Counted from the stretch's first letter, positions 16,666 through 25,626 are shown. The stretch: DNA of 36,499 bases from an uncultured Ulvibacter sp. (GCA_913063405.1 CAJXZB010000030.1:1-36499); one strand, 5' to 3'. Numbers and translations: made by a program. Notes: generated from the sequence alone by a model not told the origin.

Positions 16666-18324
16666 ATGAAGTTTTCAGATAAACTCCTTTCTCAAACCCT
16701 AATCCAATTATGCCTGCAACACGAGATTGATCATATTGTGATATCTCCTGGCTCTCGAAACGCAGCATTGACAATAGGTTTTACAGGTCATACTGATTTT
16801 GTAAACTTTAGCATTGTAGATGAGCGTTGCGCAGCTTTCTTCGCCCTTGGATTGGCACAACAACTTGATAAACCAGTAGCTCTTGTTTGTACTTCTGGTT
16901 CCGCTTTACTTAATTATTATCCGGCTGTTGCGGAGGCCTTTTATAGTGATATTCCTTTGGTGATTATCTCTGCCGACCGACCGGTTGACTTAATTGAAAT
17001 AGGAGATGGGCAAACCATTCGTCAAGAAAATGTGTATTCAAACCATATTTTATATAATGCGAACTGTATTGAAGGCAAACAATCTTATAACGAAAGTGTC
17101 ATCACCGAGGCTTTACAAATGGCAATAGATCAAAAAGGACCTGTACATATTAATACTCCATTTTCAGAACCGCTATACGGAACAGTAGCGGCCTTGCAAG
17201 TTGAGATAAAAAGACCAATTTTTAACCGAACCTCCGAAAACATTATAGATGATATTTCTTCTTTTGCTCAAAAATGGAACGATAGTGCCAAGAAAATGAT
17301 ATTGGTAGGTGTTCTTCCTCCAGATAGTTTGGAGCGACGATTTATTGATGTGCTTGCTGAAGATGAAAGCATTATTGTACTTACAGAAACCACTTCGAAT
17401 TTATCTCATAAGGACTTCTTTCCGGCAATTGATCAATTGATTGCTCCATTGGAAGAGTCTGAATTTTTAAAACTGCAACCGGATATATTACTCACTTTTG
17501 GAGGAATGGTAGTTTCTAAGAAAATAAAGGCTTTTTTAAGGGCTTATCCTCCAAAAGAGCATTGGCATATAGACGTAAAGAAAGCGTATGATACTTTCTT
17601 TTGTTTGGACCATCATTTTAAAATGATCCCTAATAACTTTTTCCACAACCTCATACCAGAAATAAATAATGTAAAAAGTGTATATAAGTTTGATTTTAAG
17701 GAGGTTAGTGGTGATAGATTAAGTAAACACTCGAAGTATGAAAATGTAGCTCCTTTTTCCGATTTTAAAGTGTTTTCAGAAATATTCAAAAGCCTTCCGA
17801 GACATACACAGTTGCAATTGAGTAATAGTGCTACTATTAGATACGCCCAACTGTTTCATTTAGACCCTTCCTTAAGAGTCTTTTGTAATAGAGGCACAAG
17901 TGGTATTGATGGATGCACCAGTACTGCCATAGGAGCAGCCTGGGTATCCAAGTTACAAACCATATTTGTAACTGGAGATGTTAGTTTTTTGTATGATAGC
18001 AACGCGCTTTGGAACAATTATATCCCTAATAGCTTTAGGATTATTGTCATAAATAATAATGGAGGCGGGATTTTTAGAATCCTTCCTGGAGCAAAGGAGA
18101 CAGATCATTTTAATAGGTTCTTTGAAACACAGCACGGTTATTCTGCGAAACATTTATGTGAGATGTATAACATCGAATATACCATGGTTTCAAAATTGAA
18201 AGGCTTGAAAAAGGAGTTGAGTGTATTTTACGATACTTCAGAACGACCAAAGCTACTCGAAGTGTTTACGCCTTCCGAGATTAATGATACTGTTTTGCTC
18301 GAATACTTCAATTATATAAAATAA
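16666..18324 (+). CDS. menD: SEPHCHC synthase MenD
   Basis: A 552-residue thiamine-diphosphate enzyme that joins 2-oxoglutarate and isochorismate into SEPHCHC. It has the N-terminal HIVISPGSRNAALTIGF block, IVDERCAAFFALGLAQ with the cofactor-activating Glu, the CTSGSALLNYYPAVAEA helix, the central RPVDLIEIGDGQTIRQ segment, and the C-terminal ThDP/magnesium motif GDVSFLYDSNALWNN followed by INNNGGGIFRILPG. Length is normal for MenD. I chose the ATG at 16666; the TTG at 16657 falls inside a promoter-like box. It follows menF closely. Confidence 0.95.
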   Translation: MKFSDKLLSQTLIQLCLQHEIDHIVISPGSRNAALTIGFTGHTDFVNFSIVDERCAAFFALGLAQQLDKPVALVCTSGSALLNYYPAVAEAFYSDIPLVIISADRPVDLIEIGDGQTIRQENVYSNHILYNANCIEGKQSYNESVITEALQMAIDQKGPVHINTPFSEPLYGTVAALQVEIKRPIFNRTSENIIDDISSFAQKWNDSAKKMILVGVLPPDSLERRFIDVLAEDESIIVLTETTSNLSHKDFFPAIDQLIAPLEESEFLKLQPDILLTFGGMVVSKKIKAFLRAYPPKEHWHIDVKKAYDTFFCLDHHFKMIPNNFFHNLIPEINNVKSVYKFDFKEVSGDRLSKHSKYENVAPFSDFKVFSEIFKSLPRHTQLQLSNSATIRYAQLFHLDPSLRVFCNRGTSGIDGCTSTAIGAAWVSKLQTIFVTGDVSFLYDSNALWNNYIPNSFRIIVINNNGGGIFRILPGAKETDHFNRFFETQHGYSAKHLCEMYNIEYTMVSKLKGLKKELSVFYDTSERPKLLEVFTPSEINDTVLLEYFNYIK

Positions 18325-18352
18325 GTTTTGTCAAAAGAGTTGGAAGCTTACT

Positions 18353-18763
18353 TTACTTATTTAGAATATTAATTCCCCATTTATAGGCTTCTTCAATATT
18401 TTCAAAAATTTCGAAGGGCTTTTTTGAAAACTTCCGTTCCAACTCTGCGTTATTCCTTGCTTCTTCTAGCTGTGTTACAATAGCAATCCCTTTGAGCGTA
18501 TTTATTTTGTTTAAATACTTATAATCGTTTGGATTTACTGAGTAGGAATTAACACGGTTTGCAATATAGATGCAGGGCTTAATTCCAAAAAGTTGAAGTG
18601 ACTTGAGTAAAACAGAGAATGCAGTTTTATAGGATAGGGTAACTCCTTCAAATGCCTCTACAACCACAATATTAGTGTAAAAATAAATATCAGCGATATC
18701 CGATTTTAGAACATGTCTTAAGATTTCCTTTTCAGGAAGATTATGAATTTTTGTTAGCTTCAT
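18353..18763 (-). CDS. Conserved hypothetical, STAS-like
   Basis: A protein of 136 residues from the ATG at 18763 (MKLTKIHNLPEKEIL); a GTG at 18823 would add 20 residues. The pattern of alternating strands and helices (SDIADIYFYTNIVVVEAFEGVTLSYKTAFSVL, then KPCIYIANRVNSYSVNPNDYKYL and TLKGIAIVT) resembles the SpoIIAA/STAS-like proteins seen in many flavobacteria, which have no known activity. It has no signal peptide or membrane segment. It is convergent with menD and divergent from the cvfB-like gene. Function unknown. Confidence 0.6.
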   Translation of the reverse strand: MKLTKIHNLPEKEILRHVLKSDIADIYFYTNIVVVEAFEGVTLSYKTAFSVLLKSLQLFGIKPCIYIANRVNSYSVNPNDYKYLNKINTLKGIAIVTQLEEARNNAELERKFSKKPFEIFENIEEAYKWGINILNK

Positions 18764-18834
18764 TGGTGGTGAAATTAATAATTCTGGGCTAAATTTCACG
18801 TTCTTTTTTACCGTTTTTATCACTTCGGAAATTG

Positions 18835-18842
18835 TATCTTTG
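18835..18842 (+). promoter_or_regulatory. -7 box abutting the cvfB-like start codon
   Basis: TATCTTTG fits TAnnTTTG and ends 5 bp before the ATG at 18848. Transcription would begin at or next to the start codon, giving a leaderless or very short leader message. Confidence 0.5.
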
Positions 18843-18847
18843 CATCT

Positions 18848-19687
18848 ATGATCAAACTAGGTGAATATAACACACTTACGATTCTCAGGGAGACCGATCC
18901 AGGCCTATATTTGGGTGATGAAGAGGAAAATGTAGTATTGTTACCGCACAAATACAAACCAGAAAACTTCGAAATAGATGATGAAATTGAAGTTTTTGTA
19001 TATCTAGATAATGAGGAACGACCCATTGCAACTACACTTGAACCATTCTTGCTTCTAAATAGTTTTGGTTACCTTAACTGTAGCGATGTAACAGATTATG
19101 GGGCGTTTATGGATTGGGGGCTGGAAAAACAACTCTTTGTACCCTTTAAAGAGCAAGCAAGACCAATGAAAATAGGAAATTGGTATATCGTTTATCTGTA
19201 TTTAGATGAACAAACCAATCGTTTGGTGGGCTCTAGTAAAACCAATCGCTTTGTTCAAAACGAAACAATTACTGTTGAAGCTTTTGAAGAAGTTAATATC
19301 TTGGTTACTCATCTTACAGATAAAGGAGCAAATGCAATTGTAAATGGAGAACATAAAGGGCTTATCTATATAGAAGATATTTTCGAAGATATTCGTTCTG
19401 GTGATCGAATGAAGGCATATGTGAAGAAAATAAGAGAAGATAATAAAATCGATCTTGTGCTACAAACTCCTGGGTATAGAAGCATCGAACCAAACGCTAA
19501 TTTTATTTTGGAAGAGCTTAAGACCGCTGGAGGATTTCTTCCTTTGCATGACAAATCGGACCCAGAAACAATTAAGAATGAGTTGGGAATGAGTAAGAAA
19601 AGTTTCAAAAAGGCGATTGGCACGCTTTATAAAGACAAGCAGGTTCTTTTAAAAGAGGATGGAATTGAGTTAGTGCAAAAAGAGTAG
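18848..19687 (+). CDS. CvfB-like S1-domain RNA-binding protein
   Basis: A 279-residue protein of the CvfB/YitL family: three S1-like OB folds followed by a winged-helix domain. The first begins IKLGEYNTLTILRETDPGLYL, the second contains SDVTDYGAFMDWGLEKQLFVPF, the third HLTDKGANAIVNGEHKGLIYIEDI. The winged helix is at about 215-279 (KNELGMSKKSFKKAIGTLYK). Staphylococcal CvfB binds RNA and affects virulence factor expression; in Bacteroidetes the role is unstudied. Its position between menD and menB is on the same strand as both, though two secreted-protein genes on the other strand intervene. Confidence 0.88.
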   Translation: MIKLGEYNTLTILRETDPGLYLGDEEENVVLLPHKYKPENFEIDDEIEVFVYLDNEERPIATTLEPFLLLNSFGYLNCSDVTDYGAFMDWGLEKQLFVPFKEQARPMKIGNWYIVYLYLDEQTNRLVGSSKTNRFVQNETITVEAFEEVNILVTHLTDKGANAIVNGEHKGLIYIEDIFEDIRSGDRMKAYVKKIREDNKIDLVLQTPGYRSIEPNANFILEELKTAGGFLPLHDKSDPETIKNELGMSKKSFKKAIGTLYKDKQVLLKEDGIELVQKE

Positions 19688-19700
19688 TGTGATGGCCTTG

Positions 19701-20177
19701 CTAATAGCCTTGATTAAACCTGTAAGGTGTACAACGGGGGCAAATCCCAACTGGTGGACAGCGATCTAACAAATCCAAACCTCTTACTTCAGAATAAACG
19801 GTATTAGTCACTTTTGTCGCTCCATCTGCCTTGTAACTACTAGTGCCATAATAGCTAGTCTTCGCGGGATTAATCTCCCAAGTAGTGTCAATATAATTTT
19901 CAGTAGTATTTGACGCATTGCGCATATCTACTGGCTCCCAATAATTCGAAGAACTAATTCTTAAAGACCGTAATGTAGCTTCAAAGGTTGGCGTGTTGTC
20001 TAAAATAAACGTCCTTTGAGATTCATCATTCGAAGTTGATAGTTCCCATTTTTGATCAAGCTCAGGCGCTTCTGGTAAGGACGCTACATTTATCGTAAAA
20101 TAGCGCGTATCAAAATCATATTGCCCCAGAACAATAAGAGGTGCAAGAAATAGTAACAAGTGCAGTAGTCTTTTCAT
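19701..20177 (-). CDS. Small secreted protein of unknown function, downstream of C1 peptidase
   Basis: A 158-residue protein with a clear signal peptide (MKRLLHLLLFLAPLIVLG, cleavage before QYDF). The mature part is hydrophilic with beta-type segments. It ends in a short Cys-rich tail (CPPVGICPRC near 140-149) whose three Cys could form a disulfide or bind metal. It follows the C1 peptidase gene by 26 bp on the same strand, so the two are probably one unit. It might be a partner, inhibitor or substrate of the peptidase, but nothing in the sequence proves this. I do not recognise the family. Confidence 0.5.
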   Translation of the reverse strand: MKRLLHLLLFLAPLIVLGQYDFDTRYFTINVASLPEAPELDQKWELSTSNDESQRTFILDNTPTFEATLRSLRISSSNYWEPVDMRNASNTTENYIDTTWEINPAKTSYYGTSSYKADGATKVTNTVYSEVRGLDLLDRCPPVGICPRCTPYRFNQGY

Positions 20178-20203
20178 CTAATCATTACGAGTACCAATTG
20201 ATT

Positions 20204-21325
20204 TTATAGGTTTAATTTTTTTGAAGTGCTTTTTGGAACAGCATCTTTATGCACCATGACACTAATCGTTTTTAATCGCATATAGGCCGTACTAAAATAT
20301 ACATAACCTCCATTTGCCGTTCGTTTTTCATCTGTACCCCAGCTGTTTTTTACTTTATAATACTTAGTCCCATTCTGGTCATGAAGGATGCCAGTAATGT
20401 GCATTAAGTGGTCGTCGGTGGTTGTAAAGTTTTCAAACTCTTCCTGTCGATACTCTTGCGTAATATTCATCTCTGGGTATACCCCTTGAAGCGCTTTTAC
20501 TTTGTTTTCTGATTCCTTCGGAATCACGGCAATACCATCTTTAGACGAGAATGTTCGTTCGCTTACATCGCAATCTAGCTCAACCGAAAAACCCTCTTCT
20601 AGTGCATTATCAATACTCTGCATCAATTCATCTAATGGAACATTATACATACCTCCGTAGCTCCAGTTATCAGGAATATTTAGAATAAATGGCTTGTAGA
20701 AGGGAGCGTGAGAAAAAGATGTAATCGTCACATAATCTTCAGCTACAATCTTTGTCATATCCCGAAAAGAGGCCGGAGTATATTGTTTGCCTTCATAGGT
20801 AAATGTGCCTAAGTTTTCCCCTAGATAAACATCTAATACCGCTTGGATTGCATTTTTCCATTTTTTACTTAATTTTTTACCAGGATTATCCACATAAGTT
20901 TTTACCATAGCTTCGAGTACAGCTTCGAGCTCAGCATGATTATGGGTTTCATTTCCAGGAAATAACCCGCTAAATGCTTCTTGCGGCATAAGACCATATT
21001 CACTAACCGAATTAATAACGTCGTGAGCCAATCCACCCTGACTAAACTGTGCCTTACCTTGACGCATCACGAAATTTTCTGCCTTTTTAGGATAGGTGTT
21101 CCGAACTGTATACATTTCAGAAAGATCAATTTGCTTACCTGTTAGTCTAATGATCTCCGATTCTAAAAAAGAAGAAGTTGAAAAGCTCCAGCAAGTTCCT
21201 GTTCGACCCTGACTAATAACAGGCGTGGCTTCTAGATCGATAACTTCAGTGAAGTTGTATTCATCTTGTGCTGTTAAAGTTACTGTCATAAATAAAAATC
21301 CGAAGAAAAATAAATAATTGCGCAT
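20204..21325 (-). CDS. Secreted C1-family (bleomycin-hydrolase-like) cysteine peptidase
   Basis: A 373-residue papain-superfamily peptidase with a signal peptide (about residues 1-20, ending LTAQDEYNF). Active-site elements: ISQGRTGTCWSFS with Gln39 and nucleophile Cys45, DDHLMHITGI with His306 aligned to the HAM motif of PepC and bleomycin hydrolase, and KNSWGTD with Asn327. The N-terminal FSTSSFLESEIIRL and long insertion follow the C1B (PepC) layout, but cytosolic PepC has no signal peptide. This version likely acts in the periplasm or outside. No T9SS sorting domain is visible. It is co-directional with the small secreted gene at 19701. Confidence 0.85.
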   Translation of the reverse strand: MRNYLFFFGFLFMTVTLTAQDEYNFTEVIDLEATPVISQGRTGTCWSFSTSSFLESEIIRLTGKQIDLSEMYTVRNTYPKKAENFVMRQGKAQFSQGGLAHDVINSVSEYGLMPQEAFSGLFPGNETHNHAELEAVLEAMVKTYVDNPGKKLSKKWKNAIQAVLDVYLGENLGTFTYEGKQYTPASFRDMTKIVAEDYVTITSFSHAPFYKPFILNIPDNWSYGGMYNVPLDELMQSIDNALEEGFSVELDCDVSERTFSSKDGIAVIPKESENKVKALQGVYPEMNITQEYRQEEFENFTTTDDHLMHITGILHDQNGTKYYKVKNSWGTDEKRTANGGYVYFSTAYMRLKTISVMVHKDAVPKSTSKKLNL

Positions 21326-21339
21326 AGTGTGATTTTTTT

Positions 21340-21395
21340 GTTAGCCTGAGTTTGTCAAAGGGCTTATTTAGGGGTTTCGACAAGCTCAACCTAAC
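21340..21395. repeat. Imperfect inverted repeat (REP-like)
   Basis: GTTAGCCTGAGTTTGTC (21340-21356) is the reverse complement of GACAAGCTCAACCTAAC (21379-21395) except for three positions, with a 22-nt centre. It sits in the divergent gap between the C1 peptidase gene and menB. TGAGCTTGTCGAA-type palindromes are familiar dispersed intergenic repeats in Bacteroidetes genomes. I saw no second copy in the window. Confidence 0.6.
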
Positions 21396-21449
21396 AGTTT
21401 TCTGTAAAGTTTAAACCGTAATGAGGTTCCCAGTCTTGGTGGGAATTAC

Positions 21450-21457
21450 TACCTTTG
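21450..21457 (+). promoter_or_regulatory. -7 box for menB
   Basis: TACCTTTG fits TAnnTTTG and ends 15 bp before the menB ATG at 21473. It suggests that menB has its own promoter, separate from the menI-menF-menD unit. No -33 TTG was found at the usual spacing. Confidence 0.45.
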
Positions 21458-21472
21458 GCTAAAATATAAAAT

Positions 21473-22312
21473 ATGAGGACACCTAACTGGAAAATGGCAA
21501 GAGAATATTCAGATATTACTTATAAAAAATGCGATGGGGTGGCTCGAATTGCTTTTAATAGGCCGGACGTTCGTAACGCGTTTCGCCCAAAAACTACCGG
21601 GGAACTGTTGGATGCTTTTCATGATGCTCAAGAAGACACGAGTATAGGTGTGGTGTTGTTATCGGCCGAAGGTCCTTCCTCTAAAGATGGTGTTTATAGT
21701 TTCTGTAGTGGAGGTGATCAAAGGGCACGAGGGCATCAGGGTTATGTGGGTGAGGATGGCTACCACCGCTTAAATATTTTAGATGTACAGCGTCTGATTC
21801 GTTTTATGCCGAAAGCCGTTATCTGCGTGGTTCCAGGTTGGGCCGTTGGTGGTGGTCACAGTTTGCACGTGGTTTGTGATCTAACATTAGCTAGTAAAGA
21901 ACATGCTATTTTTAAGCAAACTGACGCGGACGTTACCAGTTTCGATGGTGGTTATGGCAGTGCTTATCTTGCAAAAATGGTAGGGCAGAAGAAGGCTCGT
22001 GAAATCTTTTTCCTTGGAAGAAACTACAACGCCCAGGAAGCTTATGAAATGGGAATGGTAAACGCAGTTATTCCCCATTCTGAATTAGAGAATACAGCTT
22101 TTGAATGGGCTCAAGAAATATTAGAGAAATCACCAACCTCTATAAAGATGCTGAAATTTGCGATGAACCTAACCGATGATGGAATGGTTGGGCAACAAGT
22201 ATTTGCTGGAGAGGCAACAAGGCTCGCTTATATGACAGATGAAGCTAAGGAGGGAAGAGATGCCTTTCTTGAAAAGCGCAAACCCAACTTTGATAAAAAG
22301 TGGTTGCCTTAG
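21473..22312 (+). CDS. menB: 1,4-dihydroxy-2-naphthoyl-CoA synthase MenB
   Basis: A 279-residue crotonase-fold enzyme closing the naphthoquinone ring in menaquinone synthesis. Typical MenB blocks are INRPxVRNAFRPKT-like residues 28-41, YSFCSGGDQRARG at 75-87 (oxyanion loop), VVPGWAVGGGHSLHVVCDLTLAS, and QTDADVTSFDGGYGSAY at 149-165. Asp151 stands where E. coli MenB has Gly156. This marks the class that supplies its own side-chain carboxylate instead of bicarbonate, as in Mycobacterium MenB. The C-terminal AFLEKRKPNFDKKWLP is also characteristic. It is on the same strand as the other men genes but about 3 kb away. Confidence 0.95.
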   Translation: MRTPNWKMAREYSDITYKKCDGVARIAFNRPDVRNAFRPKTTGELLDAFHDAQEDTSIGVVLLSAEGPSSKDGVYSFCSGGDQRARGHQGYVGEDGYHRLNILDVQRLIRFMPKAVICVVPGWAVGGGHSLHVVCDLTLASKEHAIFKQTDADVTSFDGGYGSAYLAKMVGQKKAREIFFLGRNYNAQEAYEMGMVNAVIPHSELENTAFEWAQEILEKSPTSIKMLKFAMNLTDDGMVGQQVFAGEATRLAYMTDEAKEGRDAFLEKRKPNFDKKWLP

Positions 22313-22346
22313 CAATGTTTAAGGATGTTTTTTCTAATTTATTAGG

Positions 22347-23783
22347 TCAATTATTTTTAATAAGCTTCTTTGTTATTGTTCCTTGATCTGTAAAAATGCG
22401 AACGAAGAGCAACCCATTTTGAAATGAAGATATATCTACTGTATTTGTTGATTCTACCTTTATTCGTCTTCCAGTTACGTCAAATACTTCAATTGACTCT
22501 AATAATAAACCCTTCGAAAAAGTAATGTTTACAATATCTGTTGCTGGATTTGGGTGCAAGTAGATTTCATCAGTCTGATTGAAATCCTCAACACCCAAAA
22601 GGCCATCTTTCAGTAAAAAGAAACCGCCAGTATAATTAGGGTCTGTATAAGTTAATGCCGAAACCAATATGTTTCCACTAGGAAAATAAGGGTATGCCGT
22701 CCAGGCACCATTAAATCCAGCAGAATTATTGGTGGGGTATACATCAAAATAGCCTGTTTCTATCATGGTTCCATTTTCAATATCCGAAATATCAAAGACT
22801 CTTAACCCTGCGGCATAGTTGGCTAAGTAATAACTATCCCCTATAGTGTATCCATTATGATCTGTTGCTTCAGTAGAGCCAGTATGTTCAAATGTCTGTA
22901 TTGGGTTATCCAAGTCTGTTATGTCGAAAATAATAGTTCGCGTATTAAAACCAAAGTTCAGTTCGTCCGCTTCATCACCCATTATCAGGTATTTATGATC
23001 TTCTGTAAGCCATCCTTGGTGAGAATGCTCGCTACTGGTAAAAGTGAAATTTGTAATAGCTTGAGGATTTGTTTTATCTGTAACGTCGACTATCCAAACA
23101 TCTTGATCATACCCGTTAAAACTCAGTAGAATTTCTCTTCCAGAATAATCGCTGTCTGGTCCGTGATAGTTTACAATCTGTGCATCATGAGTATAGACAC
23201 CACTAAAACCACCAGCGCTAACCGGATTCAAGGGGTCTTGAATATCTATAAAATGGATTCCTCCACCGTAGGTATTTGTTCTCAATGCATAGGCGAATCC
23301 AGTGTCTTCATTTATGGCAAGATTATGAGCGTTTTCAAAATCGGTATAATGAGCATCCATTGTAAATGTTACTGGTGGATCCACAACCGAACGTAAGCGT
23401 GTTAAATCAAAAACCTGCATCCCATGAGCTCCGTTATTATCACTCACCACAAAGGCGTAGGTATTATATGTCTTAATATCTCTCGCAAGTGCTGTTCCAG
23501 TTGCCGAAGGAAGCTTTCCAAGGTAAACAGGACTCACCGGATCTGAAATATCAATAAAGCCAGTTCCGTTATCCAAACCTATAATGGCATATTCTTTATT
23601 GTCCAACGGGTCAACCCAGCCCCACGAGTCACTTGCATTGGTAGCTCCCATATCTGTAAATGGAATTTGCGACTGTAAACCGAATCCATTACAAGGGTAA
23701 ATTCCTGCGAATCCACCATCACAGGGGGTTTGGGAGAAACCAAATGTTGCAATCAGAAAAAAAACAAACATAAATTTTTTCAT
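22347..23783 (-). CDS. LVIVD-repeat (choice-of-anchor B) secreted protein with T9SS sorting domain
   Basis: A 478-residue exported protein from the ATG at 23783 (MKKFMFVFFLIATFGFSQ); an upstream start would put 12 charged residues before the signal peptide. The body repeats a beta-propeller-like unit with motifs such as FIDISDPVSPVYLG, VFDLTRLRSVVDPP, FIDIQDPLNPVSAGG, IVDVTDKTNPQAIT and FDITDLDNPIQTFE. This pattern marks choice-of-anchor B/LVIVD proteins. The last ~75 residues are a T9SS type A sorting domain (LHPNPATDIVNITF...DISSFQNGLLFVRIF...ITKKLIKN). It is surface-anchored or released; ligand unknown. An inverted repeat CTATCTTT/AAAGATAG (23788-23795 and 23808-23815) lies just upstream and may be regulatory. 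Confidence 0.88.
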   Translation of the reverse strand: MKKFMFVFFLIATFGFSQTPCDGGFAGIYPCNGFGLQSQIPFTDMGATNASDSWGWVDPLDNKEYAIIGLDNGTGFIDISDPVSPVYLGKLPSATGTALARDIKTYNTYAFVVSDNNGAHGMQVFDLTRLRSVVDPPVTFTMDAHYTDFENAHNLAINEDTGFAYALRTNTYGGGIHFIDIQDPLNPVSAGGFSGVYTHDAQIVNYHGPDSDYSGREILLSFNGYDQDVWIVDVTDKTNPQAITNFTFTSSEHSHQGWLTEDHKYLIMGDEADELNFGFNTRTIIFDITDLDNPIQTFEHTGSTEATDHNGYTIGDSYYLANYAAGLRVFDISDIENGTMIETGYFDVYPTNNSAGFNGAWTAYPYFPSGNILVSALTYTDPNYTGGFFLLKDGLLGVEDFNQTDEIYLHPNPATDIVNITFSKGLLLESIEVFDVTGRRIKVESTNTVDISSFQNGLLFVRIFTDQGTITKKLIKNN

Positions 23784-23905
23784 AGGACTATCTTTAGGTA
23801 ATCTTTTAAAGATAGACAAAAAAAATGATTGTCAATTTGCTTGAACAAGAACGGGGTTGAATTATTTGAACACATTCATATTTAAGTTATATGATTATCA
23901 ACATT

Positions 23906-25594
23906 TTAGTAGGCGTCATCGTGGACATTTGCAACAGCACGTCCACTAGGGTCATTCATATTTTTAAAGCTTTCATCCCAGGCTAAAGCTACTGGACTAC
24001 TGCAAGCAACCGAAGGGACCGATGGAACACTTAGAGCCGCTGTATCGCTCGGAAAATGTTCTTCAAAAATAGAACGATAGTAAAATTCTTCTTTGCTTGT
24101 AGGCGTCTGAATTGGGAAACGAAAATGAGCATTCTCCATTTGTTCGTCACTTACTTGACCGTTTACTAATTCTTTAAGTGTATCAATCCAGCTATACCCA
24201 ACACCATCACTAAACTGTTCTTTTTGTCTCCAGGCAACGCTTTTAGGCAACATGTCACAAAAAGCTTCTCGTAGCACCCATTTTTCCATCGCTTGTTTTG
24301 CCATTGGACTGTTTTGTCCTGCAATGATCCTTTTGTCTTTAGGGTTGAGACGCATGGCAACATCCATAAACTCTTTGTCTAAGAATGGTACGCGTCCTTC
24401 AATTCCCCAAGATGCTAATGATTTATTTGCGCGAAGACAATCGTACATATGTAGTTTGTCTAATTTTCGAACATTTTCCTCATGGAAATCTTTGGCAGTA
24501 GGCGCCTTATGAAAATACAAGTAGCCTCCAAAGATTTCATCTGCCCCTTCACCAGATAGCACCATTTTTATTCCCATTGCTTTTATCGCACGTGCTAATA
24601 AGAACATAGGTGTGGACGCACGTATAGTGGTGATGTCATAGGTTTCTACATGATAAATCACATCACGTAATGCATCAATTCCCTCCTGGATCGTAAAATG
24701 AACCTCATGATGGACAGTATCTAAATGATCCGCTACTTTTTTTGCTGCTACCAAATCTGGAGACCCCTCGAGACCTATAGCGAATGAATGTAATCGTGGG
24801 TACCAAGCATTTTCTACGTCACCACTTTCAATTCTTTTGTCTGCGTATTTTTTGGCTAGGGCAGAGGTGATAGATGAATCTAAACCACCTGAAAGCAATA
24901 CACCATAGGGAACATCACTCATTAATTGTCTATGCACAGCAGCATCTAAAGCGTTTTTTAAATCTTCAATACTGGTTTCATTGTCTTTTACGCTGTCGAA
25001 TTCCATCCAGTCGCGGGTCCACCACCTTTTCAACTCTCCATCGCTGCTGTGCATATAATGTCCTGGAGGGAAGAGCTCTATTTTAGTGCAAATACCTTCT
25101 AGTGCTTTTAATTCTGAAGCTACGTAAAAAGTACCGTCCTTGTCCCATCCCATATACAGAGGGATAATCCCCATATGATCTCTTGCTATAAGGTATTCAT
25201 CTTCTTCAGCATCATATATTGCAAAACCGAAAATACCATTTAGTTCGTCCAAAAAATCAGTTCCCTTTTCTTGATACAATGCTAAAATAACTTCGCAATC
25301 ACTTTTGGTTTGAAAGTTATACTTCCCTTTAAATTGCTCTCGCAATTCCATATGATTGTAAATTTCACCATTCGCAGCGAGCACTAATTTTTTGTTTTCA
25401 GAAAATAAAGGTTGTTTTCCACTGGTAGGATCGACAATGGCAAGACGTTCGTGCGCCATAATTGCGTTTTCATCATTAAATATTCCACTCCAGTCTGGTC
25501 CACGGTGACGAAGACGTTTTGCCATTGATAATAATTGAGGTCTTAATGACTCACTTGATTGTTTTAGATCAAAAGCACATACAATTCCACACAT
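23906..25594 (-). CDS. asnB: Asparagine synthase (glutamine-hydrolysing) AsnB
   Basis: A 562-residue class-II amidotransferase making Asn from Asp, Gln and ATP. The N-terminal glutaminase domain starts at Cys2 (MCGIVCAFD) with RLRHRGPDWSG (27-37) and ANGEIYNH (74-81). The synthetase domain has the pyrophosphate loop LSGGLDSS (234-241), SGEGADEIFGGY and the RVPFLDKEFM block. Length is normal for AsnB. The gene is preceded by an Asn-rich leader peptide and an intrinsic terminator, so it is very likely regulated by attenuation in response to charged tRNA-Asn (see the separate entries). Confidence 0.97.
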   Translation of the reverse strand: MCGIVCAFDLKQSSESLRPQLLSMAKRLRHRGPDWSGIFNDENAIMAHERLAIVDPTSGKQPLFSENKKLVLAANGEIYNHMELREQFKGKYNFQTKSDCEVILALYQEKGTDFLDELNGIFGFAIYDAEEDEYLIARDHMGIIPLYMGWDKDGTFYVASELKALEGICTKIELFPPGHYMHSSDGELKRWWTRDWMEFDSVKDNETSIEDLKNALDAAVHRQLMSDVPYGVLLSGGLDSSITSALAKKYADKRIESGDVENAWYPRLHSFAIGLEGSPDLVAAKKVADHLDTVHHEVHFTIQEGIDALRDVIYHVETYDITTIRASTPMFLLARAIKAMGIKMVLSGEGADEIFGGYLYFHKAPTAKDFHEENVRKLDKLHMYDCLRANKSLASWGIEGRVPFLDKEFMDVAMRLNPKDKRIIAGQNSPMAKQAMEKWVLREAFCDMLPKSVAWRQKEQFSDGVGYSWIDTLKELVNGQVSDEQMENAHFRFPIQTPTSKEEFYYRSIFEEHFPSDTAALSVPSVPSVACSSPVALAWDESFKNMNDPSGRAVANVHDDAY

Positions 25595-25626
25595 AATTCT
25601 ATATTTTATTTGGTTAGTTTATGAAC

